Shown one piece after another: positions 30,578 through 39,184 of a DNA stretch of 64,000 nucleotides. Both the position numbers and the translations under genes were made by a program. Numbering within the stretch: the stretch's first letter is position 1; each line of letters starts with the position of its first letter. Under the pieces are notes generated by a model. The model was not told where the DNA came from. It made no database searches and saw only the letters and a list, made by a program, of their open reading frames with translations. Source of the DNA: an uncultured Bacteroidota bacterium (GTDB lineage: Bacteria > Bacteroidota > Bacteroidia > B-17B0 > Aurantibacillaceae); the NCBI GenBank assembly GCA_937873155.1, contig CALMVZ010000012.1, forward strand, positions 1 to 64,000, in the 5' to 3' direction.

Positions 30578-31000
30578 ATGAAAACAGCTGAAATAGAAAT
30601 GTTGGAAGAAATTCCCTCGACAATTGACACAGATAAAACGCTTCAACTGCTTAAATCAAGCAAGGGAAGTAAAAGATATTTTGGTATGCTTAAGTCATTG
30701 ACAAATGAAGATGATAAAGAGATATCTCATTGGTTAGATATAAGCGTAAAAACTTATAGAAGTTACAAAAACACCAAAAAGGTTACTAAGTTATCTTTAG
30801 TCGAACATGTTATTATGCTTCTTTCTCTATTTAAACATGGTTTAGAAATTTTCGGTTCTTATACCGATTTTAAACAATGGCTTGAAAAAGAAAATTTTTA
30901 TTTTGATAAAAAACCGCCTAGTGAATTTATGGATAGTATAAGCGGCATAAAATTTATTGATGATAGGCTTACTGCTTTAGAATTTGGTGACAATGCATAA
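30578..31000 (+). CDS. Xre/MbcA/ParS-type antitoxin
   Basis: 140 residues from ATG 30578 (MKTAEIEMLEEIPS). The middle (KEISHWLDISVKTYRSYKNTKKVTKLSLVEHVIMLLSLFKHGLEIFG) is the divergent HTH and start of the toxin-binding domain of Xre-RES antitoxins; it ends FKQWLEKENFYFDKKPPSEFMDSISGIKFIDDRLTALEFG, the typical C-terminal DUF2384-like segment (here G-xKP-like KKPPSEFMDS). ATG 30551 is rejected because the promoter -7 box follows it; the message is leaderless or nearly so. The toxin starts 2 bp downstream. Confidence 0.88.
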   Translation: MKTAEIEMLEEIPSTIDTDKTLQLLKSSKGSKRYFGMLKSLTNEDDKEISHWLDISVKTYRSYKNTKKVTKLSLVEHVIMLLSLFKHGLEIFGSYTDFKQWLEKENFYFDKKPPSEFMDSISGIKFIDDRLTALEFGDNA

Positions 31001-31002
31001 CG

Positions 31003-31461
31003 ATGGAAGTATTTAGAATCTCAAGTAGTAAATACTCTAATAAATTAGTCGCGTCAGGAAAAGCTGCCCGGTGGAATCGAGACAATCAGTTTGTCCTTTA
31101 CACAGGACAATCAATAGCATTATCTACGTTAGAAGTTGTCGTTCATAAAAGCAGTATAAAAACAGCAATCAGATATGATTTGATGGTTATTTCACTCACC
31201 GAAGACGAACGTTTTTATACAAGGAAATTTATTAAGGATATGCCAACCAACTGGAGAGATATTAAGGCTTATCCGGCGTTACAAGACATAGGTAGTGAAT
31301 GGTATACCAATAATCAATCTTTAATTCTGCAAGTACCCTCTGTTATTGTTCCCCAAGAATTTAATTATATAATTAACCTTCATCATCCGGACTTCTTAAC
31401 AAATGTTTCATTAGCAAGAAATGAAGAGTTCTTCTGGGATGACAGATTATTGATTTTATAA
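31003..31461 (+). CDS. RES-domain toxin
   Basis: 152 residues. RES pattern: VFRISSSKYSNKL, then ARWNRDNQFVLYTGQSIALSTLEVVVH with R23, Y33 and E44 at the expected active-site places, and the end LARNEEFFWDDRLLIL. RES toxins of this group act on NAD+ (phosphorolysis or hydrolysis) or ADP-ribosylate a target; which one cannot be decided here. Follows the antitoxin with a 2-bp gap. The pair is bracketed by a 25-bp inverted repeat. Confidence 0.9.
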   Translation: MEVFRISSSKYSNKLVASGKAARWNRDNQFVLYTGQSIALSTLEVVVHKSSIKTAIRYDLMVISLTEDERFYTRKFIKDMPTNWRDIKAYPALQDIGSEWYTNNQSLILQVPSVIVPQEFNYIINLHHPDFLTNVSLARNEEFFWDDRLLIL

Positions 31462-31562
31462 AAAGAAATTATAAATTATTTTCATAATACGATTAACCAA
31501 ACAATAAACTAACAATTAAAGTTGTGGTAAACTAATATATAGTTATGTTTAACAAGAGGAGA

Positions 31563-31577
31563 TGTCACGCAGTGACA
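31563..31577. repeat. Palindrome TGTCAC-GCA-GTGACA
   Basis: Perfect 6-bp stem with a 3-base loop within GAGATG...AGAGGGGT. It lies just outside the right arm of the toxin-antitoxin bracket, and may be a dispersed palindromic element or the 3' hairpin for the converging genes. Confidence 0.5.
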
Positions 31578-31616
31578 GAGGGGTCGAACTAATGATGCTG
31601 ATCAATAATACATACC

Positions 31617-31847
31617 TTACCTGATCTCCCCATCCTCGAGAAGCTCAATATAAAGTTGCTCCACTTTTTTACGCGCCCAATCAGTTTTTCTCAAAAAAGT
31701 TAAACTGGATTTAATCGTCGGATTCTCATTAAAACAACGGATCCGGATAATACTCCCTAATTCTTCCCAGCCAAAATGAAAGACAAGTTGCTTAACTATC
31801 ATTTCTAAAGTCCTTCCGTGAAGCGGATCTGTCGATTTGTGTTCCAT
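31617..31847 (-). CDS. VF530-family (DUF2132) small DNA-binding protein
   Basis: 76 residues: DPLHGRTLEMIVKQLVFHFGWEELGSIIRIRCFNENPTIKSSLTFLRKTDWARKKVEQLY. The DPLHG, GWEEL, CF-xNP-xKSSLxFLRKTxWAR signature identifies VF530, a small helical protein reported to bind DNA. Complete and in line with family length. Last gene of a minus-strand series. Confidence 0.92.
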   Translation of the reverse strand: MEHKSTDPLHGRTLEMIVKQLVFHFGWEELGSIIRIRCFNENPTIKSSLTFLRKTDWARKKVEQLYIELLEDGEIR

Positions 31848-31908
31848 TACGACTTTAATCTCATTTTAATATATGGCCCCTCGTCAAGCTCAGGATGACA
31901 CTTCGTTT

Positions 31909-32352
31909 TTATTTTAAACGCATTTTTATATGTGGAATATCGTCTTCGAGATAACTCTCACCTTCACTTTTAAAACCAAGATCACCATAAAATTTTTCAA
32001 GATAGCATTGCGCTGAGATAACAATTTCGTTGGTATTGAATACTCTTTTGGTTTCTTCAATGGCCTTTTTCATCAGCTCCACTCCACTGCCCTTGCCCCG
32101 GGAATTTTTATCTACCACCACTCTGCCGATCGAAGCTTCTTTATAAGATAATCCCTGTGGTAAGATCCTTGTATAAGCAACCAGCTTTTTTTCGGAGTTG
32201 TATCCTAGTAAATGGTAAGAATCCTGGTCTTTATCATCCATATCCTGATAATTACAATTTTGTTCAATTACGAAAATAGCACAACGTAATTTCAACGCTT
32301 CGTATAATTCATCAACGCTTAATTCTTTGTATGCTTTTAAAACAAATTGCAT
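31909..32352 (-). CDS. elaA: ElaA-type GNAT acetyltransferase
   Basis: 147 residues. LRCAIFVIEQNCNYQDMDDKDQDSYHL is the ElaA signature; the acetyl-CoA loop is IGRVVVDKNSRGKGSGVELM (R/Q-x-x-G-x-G/A form RGKGSG), followed by ISAQCYLEKFYGDLGF. It is a cytoplasmic N-acetyltransferase of unknown substrate. Separated by 74 bp from the CoA-binding gene upstream and 61 bp from VF530 downstream. Confidence 0.9.
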   Translation of the reverse strand: MQFVLKAYKELSVDELYEALKLRCAIFVIEQNCNYQDMDDKDQDSYHLLGYNSEKKLVAYTRILPQGLSYKEASIGRVVVDKNSRGKGSGVELMKKAIEETKRVFNTNEIVISAQCYLEKFYGDLGFKSEGESYLEDDIPHIKMRLK

Positions 32353-32426
32353 TTAGATATATCTCTTTCGGGTCACTAATTATTTCAAATTCTAATTCCA
32401 TTAGTACAAATTCGTGTAATTCGCGG

Positions 32427-32792
32427 CTAATAATTCCCAACCGATAACATTACCAAAGTACAAGCTTCAACTGTCTCAATCCCTTTTTCGCGTGCAGCTT
32501 TTTCGAGAACAGGATTTTCAGTCCCGGGATTAAAAATCAGACGTTTCGGTTTCAAACTGAAAATGTAATCCTGCCATAACTCCTGGTTCTTAGGGCCGAC
32601 ATATAATGTGACAGTATCCACATTTTGAATATCCGGTTTGCCGGATTGAACTTCAATACCCTCAACGTTTCCTGCCCGCAGATCAACAGGATAAACTTTA
32701 TGTCCGTGCCTGTGTAAACTCACTGTAGCTTTGTAGCCGTACTTATCCGGACTTGAAGTAGCTCCTATTACAACTGTATTCTTGCTCATCAT
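32427..32792 (-). CDS. CoA-binding-domain protein (YccU-like)
   Basis: 121 residues. A Rossmann start (NTVVIGATSSPDKYGYKATVSLHRHGHKVYPVD) is followed by VDTVTLYVGPKNQELWQDYI and FNPGTENPVLEKAA, the CoA_binding_2 pattern of stand-alone YccU-like proteins. The ATG overlaps the stop of the MFS gene (ATGATG containing TGA), so the pair is translationally coupled. Biochemical role unknown for the family. Confidence 0.85.
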   Translation of the reverse strand: MMSKNTVVIGATSSPDKYGYKATVSLHRHGHKVYPVDLRAGNVEGIEVQSGKPDIQNVDTVTLYVGPKNQELWQDYIFSLKPKRLIFNPGTENPVLEKAAREKGIETVEACTLVMLSVGNY

Positions 32793-34045
32793 TCTGTATA
32801 ATTTAGATCCTTATGGAATGTTTCTTTAATATTTAATAAAGCGGCAATTGAAAGTATGGCAACCACTACTCCAACAGCAAGCGCAGCGTATTGGGAATCC
32901 GGTTTTCCTTCCGGAGTTCTGAATACAGTTTCAAAATAACGGAAACCAAACGTTAAAAGTATTACAGAACCCCTTACAAAATTCGGGGCGGTTGTTGTTG
33001 CCGTTGACCGGATGTTTGTACCGAATAATTCGGATGCTGTACTGATGAACACCGCCCAATAGCCTGTAGCAAATCCGATCATTGTGATTATTACATAGTA
33101 ATATACTTCCGATATAACTGCGAATTTAAAATATAGAAATACCGAAGCGAATGTCATTAATAAGAACAGCGCTAAAGCTTTTTTTCTGCTTTGCAACAGT
33201 TGACTGATCGCACCGCTGGCCAGATCGCCGGCAGTAATTCCTAAATAAGCATACATGATAGATTTCCCCGCATCAGGTTTGAAATGTGTAATTCCCATTG
33301 AAGCGAAAATTTCCGGCGCAAATGTGATCAGGATCCCCATCACATACCAAACCGGAACTGCGATCATGATAATACTTAAATATTGAAATGCTCTTTGCGG
33401 TGTTTTGAAAAGATCGATAAAATGGCCTTTTCTCACATCACTCTTCTTAACTTTCTCAAACATTCCCGATTCAAAAACACCGATACGTAAAATTAACAGC
33501 ACAAGCCCCATACCTCCGCCAATGAAAAAACTCCAGCGCCAATTGTGTATCACATCTCCCATAAAACCGGCGACGACCGCGCCGAATACACCAACTGTTG
33601 CGACTATCATTGTTCCAATACCACGTTTCTCTTTACTCATAGTTTCACTTACCAAAGTAATTCCCGCTCCTAATTCCCCTGCTAAACCAAATCCGGAAAT
33701 AAAACGTAAAGCTGCATACCAGGGAATATTTGTCACAAAACCATTCGCAATATTGGCAAGGGAGTACATTAAGATAGATCCGAACAGAACTGATAAACGT
33801 CCTTTCTTATCACCCAGCATTCCCCAGAATAATCCGCCGACAAGCATACCACCCATTTGCCAATTGAGGAGTGACATACCAATGGTCTTTAAATTTTCAG
33901 GAGTTGCTTCAGTACCTAAGATCTGCGTTAAACTATCTTTCCGTTCAACACTGAATAACACAAGGTCATAGATATCTACAAAATAACCGAGTGCGGCAAC
34001 AATAATAAGTTTATTAAAGTACTGGGAACCTTTTACAGAATTCAT
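32789..34045 (-). CDS. MFS transporter, metabolite:H+ symporter type
   Basis: 418 residues with about 12 hydrophobic helices. The loop 2-3 motif is GMLGDKKGRLSVLFGS, and GSELGAGITLVSETMSKEKRG-like sequence is seen as GLAGELGAGITLVSETM. This resembles the sugar/metabolite porter subfamily; the N-terminus (FVDIYDLVLFSV) is typical for dicarboxylate/aromatic-acid porters. Substrate undetermined. It sits 3 bp after the secreted subtilase gene and overlaps the CoA-binding gene by 4 bp, so these three are probably one operon. Confidence 0.87.
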   Translation of the reverse strand: MNSVKGSQYFNKLIIVAALGYFVDIYDLVLFSVERKDSLTQILGTEATPENLKTIGMSLLNWQMGGMLVGGLFWGMLGDKKGRLSVLFGSILMYSLANIANGFVTNIPWYAALRFISGFGLAGELGAGITLVSETMSKEKRGIGTMIVATVGVFGAVVAGFMGDVIHNWRWSFFIGGGMGLVLLILRIGVFESGMFEKVKKSDVRKGHFIDLFKTPQRAFQYLSIIMIAVPVWYVMGILITFAPEIFASMGITHFKPDAGKSIMYAYLGITAGDLASGAISQLLQSRKKALALFLLMTFASVFLYFKFAVISEVYYYVIITMIGFATGYWAVFISTASELFGTNIRSTATTTAPNFVRGSVILLTFGFRYFETVFRTPEGKPDSQYAALAVGVVVAILSIAALLNIKETFHKDLNYTE

Positions 34046-34048
34046 AAA

Positions 34049-35707
34049 TTACTGTTTCAAGATTTTTTTAGTGATATTAAATCCTGCGCCCGAAAGATTT
34101 ACAAAATACATTCCCTGTTTATACTCAGCAACTTCATTTAAGTGAATAACTCCGCCACCAGGACCCGTTAAAGTTTGATCATACAAAGTTTGTCCGAGAA
34201 CATTCGTAATAGCTACATGAATATTTTCAGAAGGCAGATCATTGATCCAAATATTCACTTCCCCTGAAAAAGGATTCGGATAGATCCTGATATTGTGATC
34301 GATTGGTGATTGTTCATTTACAGAAACAGTAATTAAAGTGGAATATGATTTGGCTGCACACATGTCCGGTATCCCCCACCCTATCCGGTTATTTGGAGCT
34401 GACGCGCTGTCCGCTGTTGCTTTCAAAGCCTGGATGATCTGCATATTAGTAGCAGCTTTTCTCGATTGCCATAAACAAGTTGCAGCTCCTGCTAAAACCG
34501 GCGTGGCAAATGAAGTTCCGTTACCAAAACCACAACCGCTATAACAAACATAAGCAGGTCCGCCTTGCGCAACAAGATCAGGTTTGATCCTTCCGTCAGA
34601 GGTAGGTCCGTGTGAACTAAATCCGGAATAAGAACCTGTAGATCCTACTGAACCTACACTTATTATACTATCAGCATCTGCAGGTACACCCACATAATAC
34701 CACGGGCCTCCTCCTTCGTTACCGGCAGCATTCAATACCAGCATACCTTTGCGCGCTGCCATGGTTGAAGCAATACTCATAGGAGCGGTTTTTCCATCAA
34801 GCTGCGCATAAGTATGATCATTCAATCCGCCGTCAAATTCAGTATAACCTAATGATGTAGTAAGAACATCTGCACCAACACTGTCGGCGAATTCCGCACC
34901 ACGGATCCAGTTGTATTCTTCGCTGATAGTTTCAGAAGAAACATCTTCAGTACGCAGTAACCAATACATTGCTTTAGGAGCAGTTCCGATAATATTCCCC
35001 GGATCTAATCCCGCCATGGTAGATAAACATTGTGCGCCATGAGTATGATCTTCGAATACCATTGTGTCACCCGTCACAATATCACGTGTACCTAATAATC
35101 TGTTCTGCATGAACAAACTATCATAAATATTATCTAAATGAACATCCTTGAAACCTGCATCAAGTACAGCAATGGTCATGCCTTGTCCGCGGAAACCCAT
35201 ATTATGTAAACAATCTGCCCCGACCATGGTAGCTTGTCCGGCAGCCATTCCATAATTGAACGCTGCAGTTTTATTGGAGCTGTTATCCGGGTTGATCTCT
35301 GTTTCTGCTAGAGGGAAAGAAATTTTATAACGGTTGACAGGACTGGTACTCTGAACAAACGTAAAACTATTGATAGTAGCTAAAGCAGTCGCCGTAAACG
35401 AATTCCCGATACTAACCACTACGCCATTCAACCATTTTGAACGGTATAATACCATTACATTCGTTACCCCATCCACCTGGGTAACATAAGAAGGCGTTAC
35501 CGGGAGATCCGTATTATCCAGCATGATATTCTGATCGATACGGCGCTGAATGGATTTTGCAGATAAGAACGCAGAAGCAGCTCCTAACGAATACGGCGTT
35601 CCGTTCTTATTCTTGAATTTTATCCAGAATTTTTTCTGTGCTGAAACATTCTCAGAAAGGACCAAACTGAAAATGATAGTAAGTGCGAAAAGTATTTTTT
35701 TTGTCAT
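34049..35707 (-). CDS. Secreted subtilisin-like (S8) serine peptidase with T9SS sorting domain
   Basis: 552 residues. Signal peptide (~1-23), prodomain with RSKWLNGVVVSI, catalytic D183 (IAVLDAGF), H223 (DHTHGAQ), oxyanion N330 (NAAGNEG) and nucleophile S399 (GTSFATPVLAG). All catalytic residues are intact. The C-terminal ~85 residues (IRIYPNPFSGEVNI... GMYFVNLSGAG...KKILKQ) form a type A T9SS sorting domain, so the enzyme is exported to the surface or medium. Likely first gene of a unit with the MFS and CoA-binding genes. Confidence 0.95.
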   Translation of the reverse strand: MTKKILFALTIIFSLVLSENVSAQKKFWIKFKNKNGTPYSLGAASAFLSAKSIQRRIDQNIMLDNTDLPVTPSYVTQVDGVTNVMVLYRSKWLNGVVVSIGNSFTATALATINSFTFVQSTSPVNRYKISFPLAETEINPDNSSNKTAAFNYGMAAGQATMVGADCLHNMGFRGQGMTIAVLDAGFKDVHLDNIYDSLFMQNRLLGTRDIVTGDTMVFEDHTHGAQCLSTMAGLDPGNIIGTAPKAMYWLLRTEDVSSETISEEYNWIRGAEFADSVGADVLTTSLGYTEFDGGLNDHTYAQLDGKTAPMSIASTMAARKGMLVLNAAGNEGGGPWYYVGVPADADSIISVGSVGSTGSYSGFSSHGPTSDGRIKPDLVAQGGPAYVCYSGCGFGNGTSFATPVLAGAATCLWQSRKAATNMQIIQALKATADSASAPNNRIGWGIPDMCAAKSYSTLITVSVNEQSPIDHNIRIYPNPFSGEVNIWINDLPSENIHVAITNVLGQTLYDQTLTGPGGGVIHLNEVAEYKQGMYFVNLSGAGFNITKKILKQ

Positions 35708-35759
35708 AATTCTATTTTTTATTTATGATGAAATGTGTCCCGAAAGGGATTCTGCTTCA

Positions 35760-36485
35760 TCACTCTGTTCCATAACTAACAACCCTTGATGTATAAATAA
35801 CTCCTGATTTTTGAGCAATGTTTATTGGCTGAACTGTAAGCGATACAACACCGGGCATTTTAAGATCAATGATCTCCCTGTAAACCAATCCGACGTTCTT
35901 AGCATATTTCTCTGCAAAATATTCACGTGAAATCAGGGTCGGGAAATTCTTGTGCTCTATCAAAGCAACTTTTTCAAAATTATGTCCGTTAATAGTCTCC
36001 GGTTGGTCCACAAACAAATATTTGTATTCCATTTCACCAAGTGTATTAGTTGCATTCCCGTTCCAGGTGCTGCCTTCCTTTACAGGAAAGATCAGTTTCA
36101 CGAAACGTATATTCTCTTCTACTACCTCTAAAGTTTTACCGGTATGATTGAACTGCCACACATCTTTAATGGTCCACGGCATAGCAGTATAAGAAACAGC
36201 CGCATTGAATTTCTTTATATAACGGTGTAATTTAAAAGCCTGTTTCCCTGCCGGATCAGTAAATTCGGCTTCTACCTTTTCTTTTACCTGGTACTTATAA
36301 TGCGTTGAATCAAAGGTGAATTCATCGTATACAATGCTATCCACATCATACACCACATATTTGCCAATAACTGCAGGATAATAAGCCTCTCCAAGATCAA
36401 CTTTTTCAGGTTCTTTCTTCTTTTTACAGGAGAAAATTCCCAGTCCCGTAAACAGGAGAATGAGTATAAAAAGCCTTTTTTTCAC
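35760..36485 (-). CDS. Lipoprotein of unknown function
   Basis: About 241 residues using the GTG at 36485, which begins KKRLFILILLFTGLGIFSC and gives a normal lipoprotein signal with lipidated Cys. The frame is open far upstream, but that part (WYNPSIKLYQNI...) is not signal-like and overlaps the divergent promoter region. The mature part begins KKKKEPEKVDLGEAYYPAVIGKYVVYDVDSIVYDEF and ends with beta-strand-rich sequence; it resembles Bacteroidota lipoproteins with a YYPxxxGxYWVYxVDSI start. Probably faces the periplasm or surface. Confidence 0.75.
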   Translation of the reverse strand: MKKRLFILILLFTGLGIFSCKKKKEPEKVDLGEAYYPAVIGKYVVYDVDSIVYDEFTFDSTHYKYQVKEKVEAEFTDPAGKQAFKLHRYIKKFNAAVSYTAMPWTIKDVWQFNHTGKTLEVVEENIRFVKLIFPVKEGSTWNGNATNTLGEMEYKYLFVDQPETINGHNFEKVALIEHKNFPTLISREYFAEKYAKNVGLVYREIIDLKMPGVVSLTVQPINIAQKSGVIYTSRVVSYGTE

Positions 36486-36654
36486 TTCCACTAATTTACC
36501 AATAATATTGTTGAAATAAAAACCCTTATTTATACTAACTTTCAAGTGATTTATAGTGTTATTTAAGGGCACTTGGAATGGTATAATATTTTGATATAAT
36601 TTAATTGAAGGATTATACCATTTCTTACTAAATTCGTACCTTAAAATCAATAAA

Positions 36655-37812
36655 ATGGCAGATTTCTCTAAACATAAATTCGGCACCAAAGCTATTCACG
36701 CAGGTGCCGATCCCGACCCAAGTACAGGCGCAATTATGACCCCAATTTACCAGACCAGTACCTATGTACAGGAAAGTCCCGGTAAGAATAAAGGCTACGG
36801 CTATGCCCGCGGTAAGAACCCTACCCGTGAGGCCTTACAAAAGAACATTGCTGCTTTAGAGAACGGTAAACATTGCCTTTGTTTCAGCAGTGGTATGGGT
36901 GCCACAGATGCGGTTATAAAATTATTACGTCCCGGTGATGAAGTTATTACAGGCGATGATCTTTACGGAGGTTCATACCGGATGTTCACCAAGATCTTTG
37001 AACCTTACGGGATCAAATTCCATTTCATTAATCTGAATGATGCGAACAATATTAAAAAGTACATCAACAAGAATACAAAAATGATCTGGGCCGAAACGCC
37101 GACTAACCCAACAATGCAGATCATTGATATCGCGGCTTGTTCTGCAATTGCGAAAGAAAATAATTTGATAATGGTGTTAGATAATACTTTTGCCTCTCCG
37201 TATTTACAAAATCCTCTGGCTTTAGGTGCCGATATTGTGATGCATTCCGTTACAAAATATTTGGGCGGACACAGTGATGTGGTGATGGGCGCTTTGATCA
37301 CCAATAGCGATAAATTACACGAACAATTATATTTCATTTTAAATAGCTGCGGTGCTAACCCAGGACCAATGGATTGTTTTTTAGTGATGCGTGGCATTAA
37401 AACTTTGCATTTACGTATGGAACGTCATTGTTACAACGGAAAGAAGATCGCTGAATATTTAAAAACGCACCCGAAAATTGAGAAAGTATATTGGCCGGGC
37501 TTTACCGATCATCCGAACCATGAGATCGCGAAAAAACAAATGCGTGATTTTGGCGGCATGATCTCCTTTGTATTAAAAGGTGCAGACCTTAATGCGACAT
37601 TTAAAATTGCCTCTTCCTTCAAAGTATTTTCATTAGCTGAATCATTAGGCGGAGTTGAATCTTTAATTAATCATCCTGTAACCATGACCCACGCTTCTAT
37701 TCCAAAAGAAGAAAGAGAAAAAGCTGGTGTGGTAGACAACCTGCTTCGTTTGAGTGTTGGAGTTGAAGATGTGGAAGATCTGTTGGAAGATCTGAAACAA
37801 GCTTTGGGGTAA
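36655..37812 (+). CDS. Cystathionine gamma-synthase/lyase family PLP enzyme
   Basis: 385 residues. KAIHAGADPDPSTGAIMTPIYQTSTY, YARGKNPTREALQ, SSGMGATDAV, VLDNTFASPYLQNPL and the PLP lysine K201 in HSVTKYLGGHSD are all present; ESLGGVESLINHPVTMTHAS closes it. This is the Cys/Met metabolism PLP family; the motif set fits cystathionine gamma-lyase/gamma-synthase better than O-acetylhomoserine sulfhydrylase, which is longer. It acts in cytosolic trans-sulfuration. No met genes flank it. Confidence 0.92.
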   Translation: MADFSKHKFGTKAIHAGADPDPSTGAIMTPIYQTSTYVQESPGKNKGYGYARGKNPTREALQKNIAALENGKHCLCFSSGMGATDAVIKLLRPGDEVITGDDLYGGSYRMFTKIFEPYGIKFHFINLNDANNIKKYINKNTKMIWAETPTNPTMQIIDIAACSAIAKENNLIMVLDNTFASPYLQNPLALGADIVMHSVTKYLGGHSDVVMGALITNSDKLHEQLYFILNSCGANPGPMDCFLVMRGIKTLHLRMERHCYNGKKIAEYLKTHPKIEKVYWPGFTDHPNHEIAKKQMRDFGGMISFVLKGADLNATFKIASSFKVFSLAESLGGVESLINHPVTMTHASIPKEEREKAGVVDNLLRLSVGVEDVEDLLEDLKQALG

Positions 37813-38010
37813 AATTTAATAAAGCGATAAGGATTACAAAAGTTCTTCTATAAGCTAGTTACAGTTAATGCGCCAAGACGACGAAAAGTGGTTGACTTGA
37901 AATTTAGACTTTTCACTCTTTTACTTTAAAAAAGCCTAAAACCAAGACAATTTATTCCCAAAAGGGGTATTTTTACACCCAAACCGGCATAAAATTAGTG
38001 TATATTTTAC

Positions 38011-38018
38011 TATCTTTG
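38011..38018 (+). promoter_or_regulatory. -7 box TATCTTTG of the MazF-type toxin operon
   Basis: A consensus Bacteroidota -7 element 42 bp before ATG 38061. The -33 TTG is not clear. GTTATAAGG (38031-38039) lies in the leader and resembles words bordering the cassette at 58.6 kb. Confidence 0.55.
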
Positions 38019-38060
38019 TAGTACTAGTTCGTTATAAGGACATTACTTAATTTAGCAACA

Positions 38061-38831
38061 ATGTTATCGCCAGCCTTAAATTACGACTTTATTTGTTACC
38101 CTTTAAAAACCCAGTATTTTGATCGGTTAAGTAGCTCCTTGCAAAACGAGGTGACAAATCTTTTTTCGACAATAGAAAAAGGTTTAATGAACGATCACGA
38201 TTTGAAATCATTCTCGGCTTCACAATTGAAAAATCTTTTCAATTTAAGAATGAAAGCAATCGGATGGTTTCTGGAAGACAATCATCTAAATGACTTAAAC
38301 CAAACCATTGACGAATGTTATGACGCTTTTGATTCATTGAATCAGAATTCTAAAATGGTTTATTTCGTAGAGAATCTAAAATATGCTTTAAGAGCAAACA
38401 GACGCCTTTTAAATTCCTTTGTTGAGCACGCTCATTCATCTGGAAATTCTGAGCAAATTGAAACCGAACTTAGATCTTCATTTTTAGAAATTAACTACGA
38501 CCAATTCATAACTTCAATCGCTCTTGGTGTACCAGATGAGGATGCAGCACAAAGAATAATAGATTTAGTTGGCGCCTCATTATTAATAGAGTTTTCTGCT
38601 ATCTCTGGCGGAATTTTAATAGAAAAGAAAATTGAGTTGTCAGAAGAAAAAGCTATTCAATTGACATCAGTAATTTCTTCCGCTGGACAAGACTATTCTG
38701 CAATTTGTTATGAGCTAGGTTTGTTTAGTCGTGCTAAATCTACCCATCCGCAAATGCAATTTGACAATGACTTTATTAAAGAACAACAACAGTTGGCTGA
38801 CCTTGGTTTAAATGACTTATTGGAAAATTAA
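38061..38831 (+). CDS. Unusually large candidate antitoxin or partner of a MazF-like toxin
   Basis: 256 residues, mostly helical, no signal peptide, no recognisable HTH or ribbon-helix-helix. Contains NLFNLRMKAIGWFLEDNHLNDLNQTIDECYDAFDSLNQ and LKYALRANRRLL; the last 25 residues (FDNDFIKEQQQLADLGLNDLLEN) resemble the acidic toxin-binding tail of MazE-like antitoxins. It is followed after 2 bp by a MazF/PemK gene, so the two are one operon. MazE partners are usually 70-100 residues, so this is either a fusion of an antitoxin tail to another domain or an unrelated immunity protein. No family recognised. Confidence 0.65.
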   Translation: MLSPALNYDFICYPLKTQYFDRLSSSLQNEVTNLFSTIEKGLMNDHDLKSFSASQLKNLFNLRMKAIGWFLEDNHLNDLNQTIDECYDAFDSLNQNSKMVYFVENLKYALRANRRLLNSFVEHAHSSGNSEQIETELRSSFLEINYDQFITSIALGVPDEDAAQRIIDLVGASLLIEFSAISGGILIEKKIELSEEKAIQLTSVISSAGQDYSAICYELGLFSRAKSTHPQMQFDNDFIKEQQQLADLGLNDLLEN

Positions 38832-38833
38832 GA

Positions 38834-39184
38834 ATGGCGGATCAATTTAAAACCGGGGACGTTGTTGACATAAATTTAGGCTCTCCTCCAGATCAAGTTA
38901 AAGGACATGAACAAGGCGAAAATCGTCCTTGCTTAATTATCAAATCATTTGAAAGACTGGGTCTTTTGATTGTTATTCCGGTAACGAGTACACAACAAAA
39001 ATACTCTCTCTATACAATCGTAGAACTTCCAACTGGTTCAGGTGGCTTGACAAAAACGTCTTATGCTCTTTGCCATCAAATAAGAACTGTCTCTCTAAAA
39101 AGAATTACAAAAAGACGAGGCTCGATTACTTCTAGGGACTTGAGTAAAGTTATCACTGTTCTGAGAGACACCTTAGAAATCTAA
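38834..39184 (+). CDS. MazF/PemK-family mRNA interferase
   Basis: 116 residues: GDVVDINLGSPPDQVKGHEQGENRPCLIIKSFERLGLLIVIPVTST, then ALCHQIRTVSLKRITKRRGSITSRDLSKV. GxVxxVxL...xGxEqxGxRPxLII, PxTS and QIRtvs-xRl are the conserved MazF/PemK positions. It should cut RNA endoribonucleolytically. It follows the 256-residue partner with a 2-bp gap, and a structured repeat region begins 37 bp after the stop. Confidence 0.9.
   Translation: MADQFKTGDVVDINLGSPPDQVKGHEQGENRPCLIIKSFERLGLLIVIPVTSTQQKYSLYTIVELPTGSGGLTKTSYALCHQIRTVSLKRITKRRGSITSRDLSKVITVLRDTLEI

Larger units (their letters stand above)
30389..31548. repeat. 25-bp inverted repeat bracketing the Xre-RES module
   Basis: Left arm 30389-30413 begins ACGTAACTATATATTAG; right arm 31524-31548 ends CTAATATATAGTTATGT. 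The arms match at 24 of 25 positions and point inward, with ~1.1 kb between. Together with the 25-bp length, this is very unlikely by chance even in AT-rich DNA. No transposase lies between them and no target-site duplication is evident. Confidence 0.85.
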
